This document shows, one piece after another, positions 15,950 to 24,176 of a stretch of 64,000 nucleotides of DNA. Under the pieces are notes generated by a model. That model worked only from the letters and a program-made list of their open reading frames with translations. It searched no databases and was not told the DNA's origin. Position 1 is the stretch's first letter, and every line of letters starts with the position of its first letter. Both the position numbers and the translations under genes were made by a program. The stretch comes from Shewanella putrefaciens (lineage in GTDB: Bacteria; Pseudomonadota; Gammaproteobacteria; Enterobacterales; Shewanellaceae): NCBI RefSeq assembly GCF_016406305.1, contig NZ_CP066369.1, positions 3,862,501 to 3,926,500 of the forward strand. The letters run 5' to 3'.

Positions 15950-17443
15950 TCACCCAGAGCGATGACTCACCTCAACCGAATAGCCGTTATCTTGCTGGAT
16001 AAAATCGACGAAGTTGTTAATGGCAGGCAAGGCATCTTCCCTATGGTGGGAGACATACAGCAACTGACTCAAATGATGCTCGGCAATCATCTCCAGCGCC
16101 CGCATCACTAAAGTGCGATTAATAAAATCTAATCCTTGATACGGCTCATCTAAAATCAACAGTAAGGGCTGTTTAATCAAGGCCCTACCTATCAGTAATA
16201 ACCGCTGCTGGCCGTAATCCAGTTGCTTAAAACCCGTACTGGCAAACTCACTCATATGTAAAATTGACAGCCATTCCTTCGCCAAATCGACCTGAGGTTT
16301 AGTGGGTTTATGGTAAAGGCCAATGGAATCGTAAAATCCCGACAGCAGCACATCGAGCGCCGAACAACTCACTCGGTATTGCAAATGCAAGGCCGATGAC
16401 ACTATGCCAATCCGTTGTTTAATCTGCCAAATACTTTCACCGCTGCCACGGGGCCGACCAAAGAGGGTGATATCGTTACTGTAGCATTGGGGATGATCCC
16501 CCAAAATCAACCCGAGCAAGGTACTCTTACCGCAACCATTTGGCCCCCGCACTTGCCAGTGTTGGCCCGCGTTAATCCGCCAATTCACATCTTTAAAAAT
16601 CAAGCCGCTAACATATTCCACCTTGCCATTTTTAATCTCGACTAAGGGGTCAAAGGCTTCGGCATTGTGGCGTTGGCGTTCCATTAACGCCAACAACTCA
16701 GCACTGCGGCTGGCAGAAAGTGCATTTAAGTGTGCCATCACAGGGTGACTATGCCACTGCTCAATCGACATAGGTGCGCAGAGCTTATGTACATGCTGGC
16801 CAGATTTAAGCATCTCACTATTAAACAGTGCCACGTGGCTAATACACGGCGGTAATTCTTCTTGGCGGGAGGTGATAACAAGCAACTGGCTATGCGCGGC
16901 GACTTCGCTTAATAGCTCGGATAAACTCCCTTGATGCTCGGCATCAAGCCCTGCGTAAGGATCATCTAAAATCAGCAGTTGCGGTAACATCGCCAGCGCA
17001 CGTGCCAGCATCACTCGACGCGTTTCACCCGTGGATAACTGCCGAAAACCCCGCAGCCGCAAAGACTCAAGCCCCACCTTTTGTAATAATGCAGGCAGCT
17101 GCGCGCTATCTTGACAGCATTCGAGCACTAAGGACTCGACCGTTGAACCGTAATCCAGTTCATCCTTTGCTAGCTCGCGCTCAAGCAGTGCCTGTTGTAA
17201 ACCCAGAGACACCCAACCGATTCGCGATGGCAAGCCACAGAGCTGCCCTTCATCGGGCTGGATATCCTCCGCTAACATCCGCCCAAGGAGTGAGCCGCTA
17301 TAGCTATCGGTCGCAAAAATAGCCCAATGTTGCCTTGGCATTAACTGCCAATCGTCGACCACCAGCAGCTCATTGCCACGGCCATAACGCAACCCCTTCA
17401 CGGCAATAGCCTTGTCCGCGTGTGTCGCACTATTTCCCATCAC
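15950..17443 (-). CDS. modF: ModF-like double ATP-binding protein
   Basis: A 497-residue soluble protein with two ABC ATPase domains and no membrane part, matching ModF in length and layout. Domain 2 (about 265-490) is complete: GPNGCGKST, LDYGQQRLLLIGRAL as the signature region, and LLILDEPYQGLD. Domain 1 (10-220) keeps LSTGETRRVMLARAL and LLILDDPYAGLD, but its P-loop is ATDSYSGSLL without the lysine, so canonical ATP binding there is doubtful. In E. coli modF lies beside the molybdate transporter genes; here no modABC is near. The substrate or process is unproven; the NifX-like neighbour hints at metal handling. Confidence 0.8.
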   Translation of the reverse strand: MMGNSATHADKAIAVKGLRYGRGNELLVVDDWQLMPRQHWAIFATDSYSGSLLGRMLAEDIQPDEGQLCGLPSRIGWVSLGLQQALLERELAKDELDYGSTVESLVLECCQDSAQLPALLQKVGLESLRLRGFRQLSTGETRRVMLARALAMLPQLLILDDPYAGLDAEHQGSLSELLSEVAAHSQLLVITSRQEELPPCISHVALFNSEMLKSGQHVHKLCAPMSIEQWHSHPVMAHLNALSASRSAELLALMERQRHNAEAFDPLVEIKNGKVEYVSGLIFKDVNWRINAGQHWQVRGPNGCGKSTLLGLILGDHPQCYSNDITLFGRPRGSGESIWQIKQRIGIVSSALHLQYRVSCSALDVLLSGFYDSIGLYHKPTKPQVDLAKEWLSILHMSEFASTGFKQLDYGQQRLLLIGRALIKQPLLLILDEPYQGLDFINRTLVMRALEMIAEHHLSQLLYVSHHREDALPAINNFVDFIQQDNGYSVEVSHRSG

Positions 17444-17714
17444 ACTTCCTTAGGTATTGAAACTCAGTAAAAAATGATTGCAGACAATCAGTTCACACAA
17501 GATAACAAAAAGCCCGTCCATGTAGAAACACACGGTGCTTCACGCCAGCACTGTTCGCATCCAGCGCACAAAAACCACCGACCAATACAATATCAGTGAG
17601 GCAAGTATTGAGGGTGACAGTCAATAAAATCATGGACCATTTGCCCATCCACTACTCAGCGCTATCTGTGATAAAATGACGGCAGTTTTCTGTTAACTTC
17701 GACAAGGTAAAGTA

Positions 17715-17966
17715 ATGAATCCCATTATTGCCATCTTAAAAGAACAAAATATCAGCGATGAAAAAATTAACGAGCTTTTTCAAGCATTAACTCAAAATCC
17801 ACTCATGGCCATGGGCATCATAGGCCAACTGGGGATCCCACCGGAAAAGCTGCAACACTTAATGGGGTTAGTCATGCAAAACCCCGCCTTAATCAAAGAA
17901 GCCGTGCTGGAACTGGGTTTAGATTTTGCCAAGGTTGAAGCGGCCAAGGCGCAACTGCAAAAATAA
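17715..17966 (+). CDS. DUF2999 small protein
   Basis: An 83-residue, all-helical cytoplasmic protein (MNPIIAILKEQNISDEKIN and on, ending VEAAKAQLQK) matching what I recall of DUF2999 in Shewanella and Vibrio. It carries two amphipathic repeats of the type LTQNPLMAMGIIGQLGIPPEKL. AAGGTAAAGTA precedes the ATG. No function is known. It is transcribed alone and followed by an inverted repeat. Confidence 0.75.
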   Translation: MNPIIAILKEQNISDEKINELFQALTQNPLMAMGIIGQLGIPPEKLQHLMGLVMQNPALIKEAVLELGLDFAKVEAAKAQLQK

Positions 17967-17988
17967 GCCTTACTTATCCCGCGCCCTA

Positions 17989-18018
17989 CGGTAAGGGCAT
18001 CATAACTTGCCCTTACCG
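17989..18018 (+). terminator. Inverted repeat after DUF2999, possible terminator
   Basis: Perfect 11-bp arms CGGTAAGGGCA/TGCCCTTACCG with an 8-nt loop, 22 bp after the stop codon. It lacks a T run, so it may be a pausing or stabilising hairpin instead. Confidence 0.45.
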
Positions 18019-18164
18019 CTAATCCATAAAATCGACACCCATTCAAAGACTCATCGGTAAAATCGGCATATTTGATGACTAAAGAGACATAAACCTTGTC
18101 GCGCCTAAGCAAATTGTTCTGTTACAGTGGGTATATTATGCATTGCTACATAAAGGAACCCTGT

Positions 18165-18728
18165 ATGCGCACCATCACAATGCTCTGCCTGTCATTATTG
18201 CTAACACTATGTTTAATCGGCTGCAATGAACAAACACCAGCACAACCAACCGCAACACAAAGCGGTGCTGTCACCAACCCTCAAAACATTGACGACTCAG
18301 CCGCACCAAATACCCCAGCCATCGCAGCCAAAGCCATAGATGCTAAAACCATAGATGCTAAAGCCATAGGCGCAGAAGAGGCACAGCCACAGATAGAACA
18401 AGATAAAACCCGGTCCCAGATCGCCTTAGGAAAACCGACTTCAGATAAAACCAACATTATCGCTAAAGGAGATGGCATCATGCTTCAAGGCACTGTGAGA
18501 TATATGAATTTAGAAGGTGGATTTTGGGGCATAGTGGCGGATAACGGACAAAAAATACTGCCTAAAAATCTTCCCGCAGAATACCGAAAAGATGGCCTGC
18601 GCTTAAGCTTTAGCGCACAGGAAATCACTGGCATGATGACAATCCAACAATGGGGCACACTCTCGAACCTGAGTAATATTAGTGTGATAGGCCAAGTCGA
18701 CAGCCAATCCAGCGACCCACGCCTTTAA
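18165..18728 (+). CDS. Uncharacterised lipoprotein
   Basis: About 187 residues from the ATG at 18165, with AAAGGAA upstream; a longer in-frame reading from 18096 has no ribosome site. The leader ends in the lipobox LIGC (Cys about residue 20), so the product is a lipid-anchored envelope protein. An Ala/Thr/Gln-rich linker holds a short internal repeat (AIDAKTIDAKAI). The folded part (about 105-180) has a small beta-rich pattern, VRYMNLEGGFWGIVADNGQKILPKNL, resembling OB-fold or KOW-like domains without a confident match. Confidence 0.75.
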   Translation: MRTITMLCLSLLLTLCLIGCNEQTPAQPTATQSGAVTNPQNIDDSAAPNTPAIAAKAIDAKTIDAKAIGAEEAQPQIEQDKTRSQIALGKPTSDKTNIIAKGDGIMLQGTVRYMNLEGGFWGIVADNGQKILPKNLPAEYRKDGLRLSFSAQEITGMMTIQQWGTLSNLSNISVIGQVDSQSSDPRL

Positions 18729-18761
18729 AGCGGAGGTCAATTCAAACGCTACAAGCATCTA

Positions 18762-19721
18762 TTAAATTTGTGGGGATCTGTCAGGCTCTGACCCCACTTT
18801 TACCAATTTTTCTAATAAGGATAACTGATGTAATGCTTGTGTTACTTTTTCTTTTTGTTCAAAAAAAGACTGCGAAATAGGGTCAATTTTTGGGACTTTA
18901 ATTGATATAGACACAGACTTACCAGCTATTCTAATTGATGCATTTTCTGGCAATTTTGAACTGTATTTGCATTTCAGATTTTCAAAGATTTCAGCCTGAC
19001 CGTTAAAGAATACTTTTACAAGCCCAGCAGTTAATTGGTGAACAAGATTTATTTCCTTTGGAAGTGATTTGGGGTTGAACATTATCCATGTGCTTCCCGC
19101 AGGCCTTGGCTTAGCTTTCTGCATTTCCAATTGCGCAAACTCTTCTACGCTATATGCAAAATATTCAGCTACAAATTTAGTTATTTCCTCATTATATTCA
19201 GGTTGATACCCTCGGCGATTTTGCTCTATACCTTCCTGTAAAATTTTGGCCTTATAGGGGAATCGATCACTTCTCGAACTACGTGATTGAAAATAGGCAA
19301 AAATTTCTTCGTAACTCACCTCTGCATCGTAACTTTCAACATGTTTTGTGGAATAAAGGTATTTACTTGGAGCTATTACACAGGTTTTGAATTTTTCCCA
19401 ATATCCATCTTTAAGCCCTTTTTCACCTCGCAGACGATAACGTTCACCTTGTTTTGGTTGCGGTGGTGCATCAATTTTATTTTCAATCAGGATCGCTGTT
19501 CGTGGGCCATCAATTGCTTCAAAAAGAAAAATTATATCTGACTCACCAAGTTGGGCATCGGATACAGAATGCCATGTACCTAATTGTGATTGGTAGATAG
19601 CTTCTCCAAAAACACGTGATGAAAACCATTCTCGGAATTCTGTACTAACCGATAACTCCTCCAGAATCAAAAGGTCAATATCACGTTCAGCAATCGATGA
19701 AACAAATTTTAACTCGAGCAT
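18762..19721 (-). CDS. PD-(D/E)XK nuclease superfamily protein
   Basis: About 319 residues from the ATG at 19721, where GGGGGG precedes the start; an in-frame reading from 19787 is less likely. The nuclease core is visible: a Glu helix near the start (IDLLILEEL), SDIIFLFE with the first acidic residue, and ILIENKIDA as the E-x-K element, then a QGERYR motif seen in restriction-type nucleases. The C-terminal third is basic and may bind DNA. Family members serve in DNA repair or phage defence; a specific system cannot be named. The last codons run through a GTGGGG/CCCCAC hairpin, so the present C-terminus was probably reshaped by a repeat insertion. GC is lower than the neighbours. Confidence 0.7.
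   Translation of the reverse strand: MLELKFVSSIAERDIDLLILEELSVSTEFREWFSSRVFGEAIYQSQLGTWHSVSDAQLGESDIIFLFEAIDGPRTAILIENKIDAPPQPKQGERYRLRGEKGLKDGYWEKFKTCVIAPSKYLYSTKHVESYDAEVSYEEIFAYFQSRSSRSDRFPYKAKILQEGIEQNRRGYQPEYNEEITKFVAEYFAYSVEEFAQLEMQKAKPRPAGSTWIMFNPKSLPKEINLVHQLTAGLVKVFFNGQAEIFENLKCKYSSKLPENASIRIAGKSVSISIKVPKIDPISQSFFEQKEKVTQALHQLSLLEKLVKVGSEPDRSPQI
18770..18797. repeat. REP-like hairpin overlapping the 3' end of the nuclease gene
   Basis: GTGGGG (18770-18775) pairs with CCCCAC (18792-18797), and TCAG/CTGA pairs inside with an ATCTG bulge. GTGGGGTCAGAGCC-type hairpins resemble repeats found near REP-associated transposases. It encodes the last residues of the nuclease-like protein. Confidence 0.55.
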
Positions 19722-20013
19722 AGACCCCCCATAGGCAATTAATGTGTAGTGGTATAGTAAGTTTGCCCCATTTAGTACTTGAGACACTGAAATATCAGTG
19801 TGACTTCACCTTAACGCAATCATTAAAAGTGTGAGGATAAAACCTTTTTGAACATCATCACTACACCAATATACCACCCACTCTCTGGATGAAAGTTAGT
19901 GCAATCTTTGGCTTGTACTTGTATGTAAATAAAGCCACCAAAACACTTTTTCTGAGGAATGCACCCATTCCGCTCAAAGCGGCCATAGGGCAAGATGATG
20001 CACCGCACCAGAT

Positions 20014-21315
20014 CTACACTTCCACATCCCTGACCTCGGCGGTCATACTAAGGTAACGCTCACATCTCGCCAGTAACAGCGCTTTGTAATGAGCCACGAA
20101 TACTGCTTCATCTTCATCGAGTGGCGGAAGTATTGAAATCACCTCATCTATTAGCTGCGATATCCTTCGCGTCATTCTAGTTAAGTTACTGATTAATAGA
20201 CTTCTTGGTAAACCTAAGCCATCGATAAATGCGGCGAATTGATAGGCATAAATGCTATTTGGATCAAATTCGTCATCAATTGCCATTGCAAGCTCTTGTT
20301 CAAAATCCTCATACATAGCCACGCTGACCAAATCGTACCAAGGAGTTGGCTCCATTCCGCTTGGCGTCATAAAAAATGAGTAGTTTTTACCGTGCGCATC
20401 GGCATTACCACTCAGTAAGTTGAATAGTGCCCATTGCAACATATCCTGTTTAGCGGCCACTGGATTACGGCATTTTGCTGCAAGACTAAAGAGCCTGTTA
20501 AAACTCACCCCTTCACGAATATCTTTAACATCACGCCCCGTACCAAAGTTACGTTCATATTTTTTACTGACACTAAAACCAAGGGCTTGGCAGCTATCGA
20601 CAATATGCCTTCTTAATACCCTTTGCTCACTTGCCATATAACGTCTGTCAAAGCGTTCAACGCAGAGGGCTTTGTAACGGCCAAAATGAACAATATCAAC
20701 ATTAGCCACATTCATTCCAATCGCCTTGGCTAAGCGCATCGTCATAAATTCATTGAGCACTAAATGACGATATTTTTCGAATTTAACAATATGGGTAGAT
20801 GACAGCGCACCTTCGGCAAATGCAAATTCTTCACCGTTATAAAACAGGTTTAATTTAGGTTGAACCCCCGCTACCGACAGTCGAGGTTTGCCATCCCAAA
20901 TTTCCATCGGCCACATAGTGGGATCTTCAATCCGCTGAATAACTTCTGCAGCCATAATTGGCCGCATTTGTGTTTCAGGCAGCAAAGTCCCTTTAGGAAC
21001 AAAAGCAACGGCACCTGCGGTATCTAAGCCAATTGCGCGGATCAAGGCAAAGGTATTCCCCTTGGAGACACCAAGAGATTCAATTAGGTAATCTAATCCT
21101 TTGTTTTCTGGCAATAAGTTAACCAAGAACATCGATATTTGATTGCTCGTTCCTGTGCCATTTAAGGGAATGGTCGGGGATAGTGGAAATCCGCTCTGCT
21201 GCCACTTTTCGGTGTAATGCACTGCAAAGGTGTCGGTCGTGGAATCAAAGGATAATTCCCCGATAATCAAATCACCGAGGTACATCTCTAACGTGAGCGT
21301 TTTGGCAGTACTCAT
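20014..21315 (-). CDS. hipA: HipA serine/threonine kinase toxin
   Basis: A 433-residue HipA-fold kinase. The N-terminal subdomain (GDLIIGELSFD, then FLVNLLPE) precedes the ATP site (RLSVAGVQPKLNL) and the catalytic NLLSGNADAHGKNYS with the Asp at about 306, then a DLVS metal-binding segment. HipA of E. coli phosphorylates glutamyl-tRNA synthetase and drives dormancy. The Shewanella oneidensis HipBA complex has been studied structurally, and this protein matches my memory of it closely. The gene lies 3 bp after hipB, so the two are co-transcribed and controlled by the operator array upstream. All catalytic residues I could locate are present, so it should be active. Confidence 0.92.
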   Translation of the reverse strand: MSTAKTLTLEMYLGDLIIGELSFDSTTDTFAVHYTEKWQQSGFPLSPTIPLNGTGTSNQISMFLVNLLPENKGLDYLIESLGVSKGNTFALIRAIGLDTAGAVAFVPKGTLLPETQMRPIMAAEVIQRIEDPTMWPMEIWDGKPRLSVAGVQPKLNLFYNGEEFAFAEGALSSTHIVKFEKYRHLVLNEFMTMRLAKAIGMNVANVDIVHFGRYKALCVERFDRRYMASEQRVLRRHIVDSCQALGFSVSKKYERNFGTGRDVKDIREGVSFNRLFSLAAKCRNPVAAKQDMLQWALFNLLSGNADAHGKNYSFFMTPSGMEPTPWYDLVSVAMYEDFEQELAMAIDDEFDPNSIYAYQFAAFIDGLGLPRSLLISNLTRMTRRISQLIDEVISILPPLDEDEAVFVAHYKALLLARCERYLSMTAEVRDVEV

Positions 21316-21318
21316 GGG

Positions 21319-21555
21319 TTAATACCAGCCGTTAGTTTCGGTGTCGCTTGTTTGAGCCGAAACGATATCAATCCCCAGACCATCAAGGATTTTGAATACG
21401 GTTGAGATATAAACATCCTCACCTTTTTCAACACGGATCAAGGTTTTTTTGGTCACGCCACACAGCATAGCCGCCACGTCTTGGGTAAGAGCAGCACTTT
21501 TCCTACGTTCTTTAATTAACAAGCCGAGGGATTGTTGATTTAGCGGTAATGCCAT
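21319..21555 (-). CDS. hipB: HipB antitoxin, Cro/C1-type repressor
   Basis: 78 residues from the ATG at 21555, with GGAG 6 nt upstream; an ATG one codon earlier is too close to that site. Upstream in-frame sequence lies in the operator array and is not coding. The helix-turn-helix is [28 protein letters not shown], and a beta strand ([14 protein letters not shown]) supports dimerisation. HipB neutralises HipA and represses the operon with HipA as co-repressor. Four AAAAGTGTA-N6-TACACTTTT sites directly upstream are the natural targets. Confidence 0.9.
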   Translation of the reverse strand: MALPLNQQSLGLLIKERRKSAALTQDVAAMLCGVTKKTLIRVEKGEDVYISTVFKILDGLGIDIVSAQTSDTETNGWY

Positions 21556-21565
21556 CATCTTCTCC

Positions 21566-21740
21566 AAAAGTGTAACTTCATACACCTTAGCCCTAAAATC
21601 AGCCCCATTCAATATAAAAGTGTACAGAACTACACTTTTTGACTGTTGAAAATTGTAAACCAGCCAAAAGTGTACCATGTTACACTTTTGACTGCTATTT
21701 CAGAGCTTAAATCCCAAAAAGTGTAGCTAAGTACACCTAC
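21566..21740 (-). promoter_or_regulatory. hipBA operator array, four regularly spaced palindromes
   Basis: Four copies of AAAAGTGTA-N6-TACACNTTT-type palindromes begin at 21566, 21616, 21666 and 21717, that is 50, 50 and 51 bp apart. The two middle copies are perfectly symmetric (AAAAGTGTA/TACACTTTT); the outer two end TACACCTT and TACACCTA. The nearest ends just before the hipB ribosome site. Constant spacing near five helical turns places all sites on one face of the DNA, suiting cooperative binding by HipB-HipA. Confidence 0.8.
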
Positions 21741-21755
21741 ATTTGGCCAAGACGC
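21645..21755. repeat. Copy A of a duplicated segment flanking the inserted region
   Basis: This segment, holding operators three and four of the hip array and about 35 bp around them, recurs in the same orientation at 26190-26310 with roughly 80 percent identity by eye. Both copies share the intervening phrase CTATTTCAG and the spacing of 51 bp between operators. Confidence 0.75.
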
Positions 21756-22390
21756 CAGCAATCATAACTAGCAAATGAGAAAGATGGGACAAGCTAAACC
21801 GCTATTTGCCTGTTCTCGATTTATCCTTTGCTGTTGTCTGCGATTTTCTTAAAAAGTGACTCACCATCCTTTCCACTCACGAATCCAAGCAGGCACTTTG
21901 CTCACTATTGCTGCAATTCACCATATGCTGTACGCTAGTTTAACTTTGTGATTGATAAACAACGCTTAAGCAATTACTTAATCAATCAGCGCTAGTTTAG
22001 TGTTATCGAAAAGCCTCGTTAATAAAATATGGCGATATAAAAATGAGTCAGGGAAGCTCCGCTCGACAAAAGCGAACAAGGCAAGGACAAGCTTTTAATA
22101 CCTCTCCTTAAAGATGCCCCCTTCTTACCAACTCGTTTTATACACATGCCAAAGGAATCTAGCTTAACGCAGCTAATTGTGATTCAAGCTAAGGTTTTCG
22201 CCACCACAAACTGATAGCTTTGCCATTGTTTTTATTAAAATTTATCTTCTATATTTGCTGTCTGGTAGCAAGAGCCATGGGCGGTAGCGTGCTTCAATCC
22301 TGGGATAACAACACCACCATTAACTTCAAAGCTAAAACCAACCTCCCCTCTTATGAACGAGTAAAAACAACCACATTTGTTGGAACCCAC
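21756..22390. other. AT-rich spacer between the hip array and the NYN gene
   Basis: About 635 bp without a supported gene. Open frames running into it from the NYN gene lack ribosome sites and family similarity. It probably carries the promoter of the NYN gene and the left junction of the inserted DNA. I saw no repeat or hairpin that I could defend. Confidence 0.3.
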
Positions 22391-23197
22391 ATGCAGAATA
22401 AAGAAAAAATTGCGGTGTTTATTGATGCCGATAATGCGCCAGCCAAGAAGTTTGATGTGGTACTCGCTGAGCTTGCAAAACACGGATTAATCAGTATTCG
22501 AAAGGCTTATGGTAACTGGAAAAGCCCGAACCTAAAGCCATGGGAAGATATCCTGCATGAATATGCCATTCAGCCTATTCAACAATTTGATTTAACCAAA
22601 GGTAAGAATGCCACCGATATTGCTTTAGTTATTGATGCAATGGACATTCTATACACAAAAGATATCGACATTATCTGCCTGATATCCTCGGATTGCGATT
22701 TTACCCCTTTGGTAACTCGGGCCTTAGCTGACGGCAAAACCGTTTTTGGTTTCGGTGAACGTAAAGCCCCAACCGCTTTCGTCAATAGCTGCTCACGCTT
22801 CCTCTACCTCGATGCTGAACCTGTTGTTATCGCAGACGAAATAGAGGTGATATCAGAATTAACCCAGCCGCCACCAACGGCACCAGACTCAGTTAGTAAA
22901 ACCAAGCTAGTTCAGCCCAAAACCGCCACACCGCAGAAATGTAATTTAAAAAGTGACACCAAACTGCTCAATATGTTGCGTCAAGCCATAGAAGCAACCG
23001 AAGAGGAAGATGGCTGGGCGCAACTTGGCCCAATAGGATCACATATCTCAAATCACAGTTCTTTTGATCAGCGAAACTACGGATTTAAAAAACTCAGCGA
23101 TCTCTTTGCCGCAATCGATCTCTTTGAAATGCGTAAAACCCACGGCTCAGTGCTATGGGTAAGATATATAAAAAGAGCAAAGAAGAATGGGAAGTAG
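22391..23197 (+). CDS. NYN-domain protein with C-terminal OST-HTH/LOTUS domain
   Basis: 268 residues from the ATG at 22391 (MQNKEKIAVFIDADN); 57 upstream in-frame codons are AT-rich and unlike the family. Residues 5-150 form a NYN domain, a PIN-like RNase fold, with its acidic residues in VFIDADNAP, ALVIDAMDILY and LISSDCDFTPLV, where the D-x-D block lies. A Pro/Thr linker leads to an OST-HTH/LOTUS domain (about 190-260), a winged helix that binds RNA. NYN-LOTUS proteins are thought to process or degrade RNA. The gene lies inside the segment bracketed by duplicated hip operators and may be accessory. Confidence 0.85.
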   Translation: MQNKEKIAVFIDADNAPAKKFDVVLAELAKHGLISIRKAYGNWKSPNLKPWEDILHEYAIQPIQQFDLTKGKNATDIALVIDAMDILYTKDIDIICLISSDCDFTPLVTRALADGKTVFGFGERKAPTAFVNSCSRFLYLDAEPVVIADEIEVISELTQPPPTAPDSVSKTKLVQPKTATPQKCNLKSDTKLLNMLRQAIEATEEEDGWAQLGPIGSHISNHSSFDQRNYGFKKLSDLFAAIDLFEMRKTHGSVLWVRYIKRAKKNGK

Positions 23198-23309
23198 AAC
23201 TTTTCATTAACTTTGAAAATCTCAAATAAAAATTAATCGATTTTACAAAATCACAGCAATCATCTCACTGGCAGGCAAGTCAATAAATAAGTTTCACAAC
23301 GAAAACTGA

Positions 23310-23339
23310 AATTTAACAATGGGTGGCTCGTTAAATTTT
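23310..23339 (+). repeat. Left 30-bp inverted repeat of the ATPase operon module
   Basis: Matches the reverse complement of 25702-25731 at 28 of 30 positions. The repeat is itself nearly palindromic (AAATTTAAC at one end, GTTAAATTT at the other, GGTGGCTC off-centre). It ends 66 bp before the first gene of the operon. Confidence 0.85.
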
Positions 23340-23405
23340 TTATACGTTATAAGATAATAACTACCCTATGATTGAAAGATAATTTTATTAAGGAATATCT
23401 TCATT

Positions 23406-24176
23406 GTGACACCTCTAGCGCAAAGCCATTTATCTAAACTATTATGTGGAAATTTATACACTGAAAACACGGGAGAAATCGATGAGATTTTTTTGCATAT
23501 ATCTGAAACAATTGACAAATTAAGCATAGAAATACAAAACTTCTTAGAGTTGTCCGCAGATAGAAGGATGCTTTTCGGTCCTTTTTTAGGTAGGTCTATA
23601 TTAGAATTGGGAACAACTGCCTTAATAGCAAGGTTAGATCCATTTAGAGTGTTATTATTACGAGGAAAGCAAAAACAGGCAGACTATGCAATAGATAAAC
23701 CACACAAGTCATCCATACGTTGGCAAGGCGATGTAATGGCTAGTAAGGTTAAAGAACTATGGGATGATAAGAATTTGGACAATCCAACAAGAGCTCTTCT
23801 AGGCGACTATATAACCAATATAGTCTTAGAAAAAAGCGTAACAAGTGTTTTAGATAGCTCCACTGAAGAAAAACTTGGTCCATGGTATAATAAAATTCAA
23901 AGTTATGAAGAAGGAACTGTCATTTTACGAATAAGAGATGGTTACTCAAGATTATTTTCCTCACTATCCAAAGGTGTTCACCACGAAATGGTCGTACCAA
24001 TTGGTGCAGCATATGATGATAATACCGTGAATTCATTAATTAATGATGTTTTATATTACCTTTCGTCTTTAGCTCTTATAGTATCATTTGTGCCATTTGC
24101 TTATAATCGTACAGGAGAAGATGCATTTGAAAGCTTTAAAAACGTACAAACCTTGGAGATAACTCATGGTGCATGA
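23406..24176 (+). CDS. Unknown protein, first gene of the two-gene ATPase operon
   Basis: 256 residues from a GTG at 23406; AAGGA lies 13 nt upstream, rather far, and no ATG start fits better. I do not recognise a family. The protein looks mostly helical and soluble, with a hydrophobic helix near the end (about 220-235, YYLSSLALIVSFVPFAY) and a conserved-looking SLSKGVHHEMVVP block that might hold catalytic or metal-binding histidines. Composition is strongly AT-rich compared with the flanking core genes. It overlaps the ATPase gene by 11 bp, so the two products are made together and probably act together. Function unknown; a sensor or effector partner for the ATPase is the working guess. Confidence 0.75.
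   Translation: MTPLAQSHLSKLLCGNLYTENTGEIDEIFLHISETIDKLSIEIQNFLELSADRRMLFGPFLGRSILELGTTALIARLDPFRVLLLRGKQKQADYAIDKPHKSSIRWQGDVMASKVKELWDDKNLDNPTRALLGDYITNIVLEKSVTSVLDSSTEEKLGPWYNKIQSYEEGTVILRIRDGYSRLFSSLSKGVHHEMVVPIGAAYDDNTVNSLINDVLYYLSSLALIVSFVPFAYNRTGEDAFESFKNVQTLEITHGA

Noticed and set aside
19823..20008. 61-codon minus-strand frame between the nuclease and hipA genes
   Set aside because: GTG start, no ribosome site, no similarity recognised; may be a decayed remnant.
23310..23340. Reading the 30-bp repeat as an integron attC site (ends fit RYYYAAC and GTTRRRY)
   Set aside because: Only about 12 bp separate the ends, too short for attC, and the two copies are inverted rather than direct.
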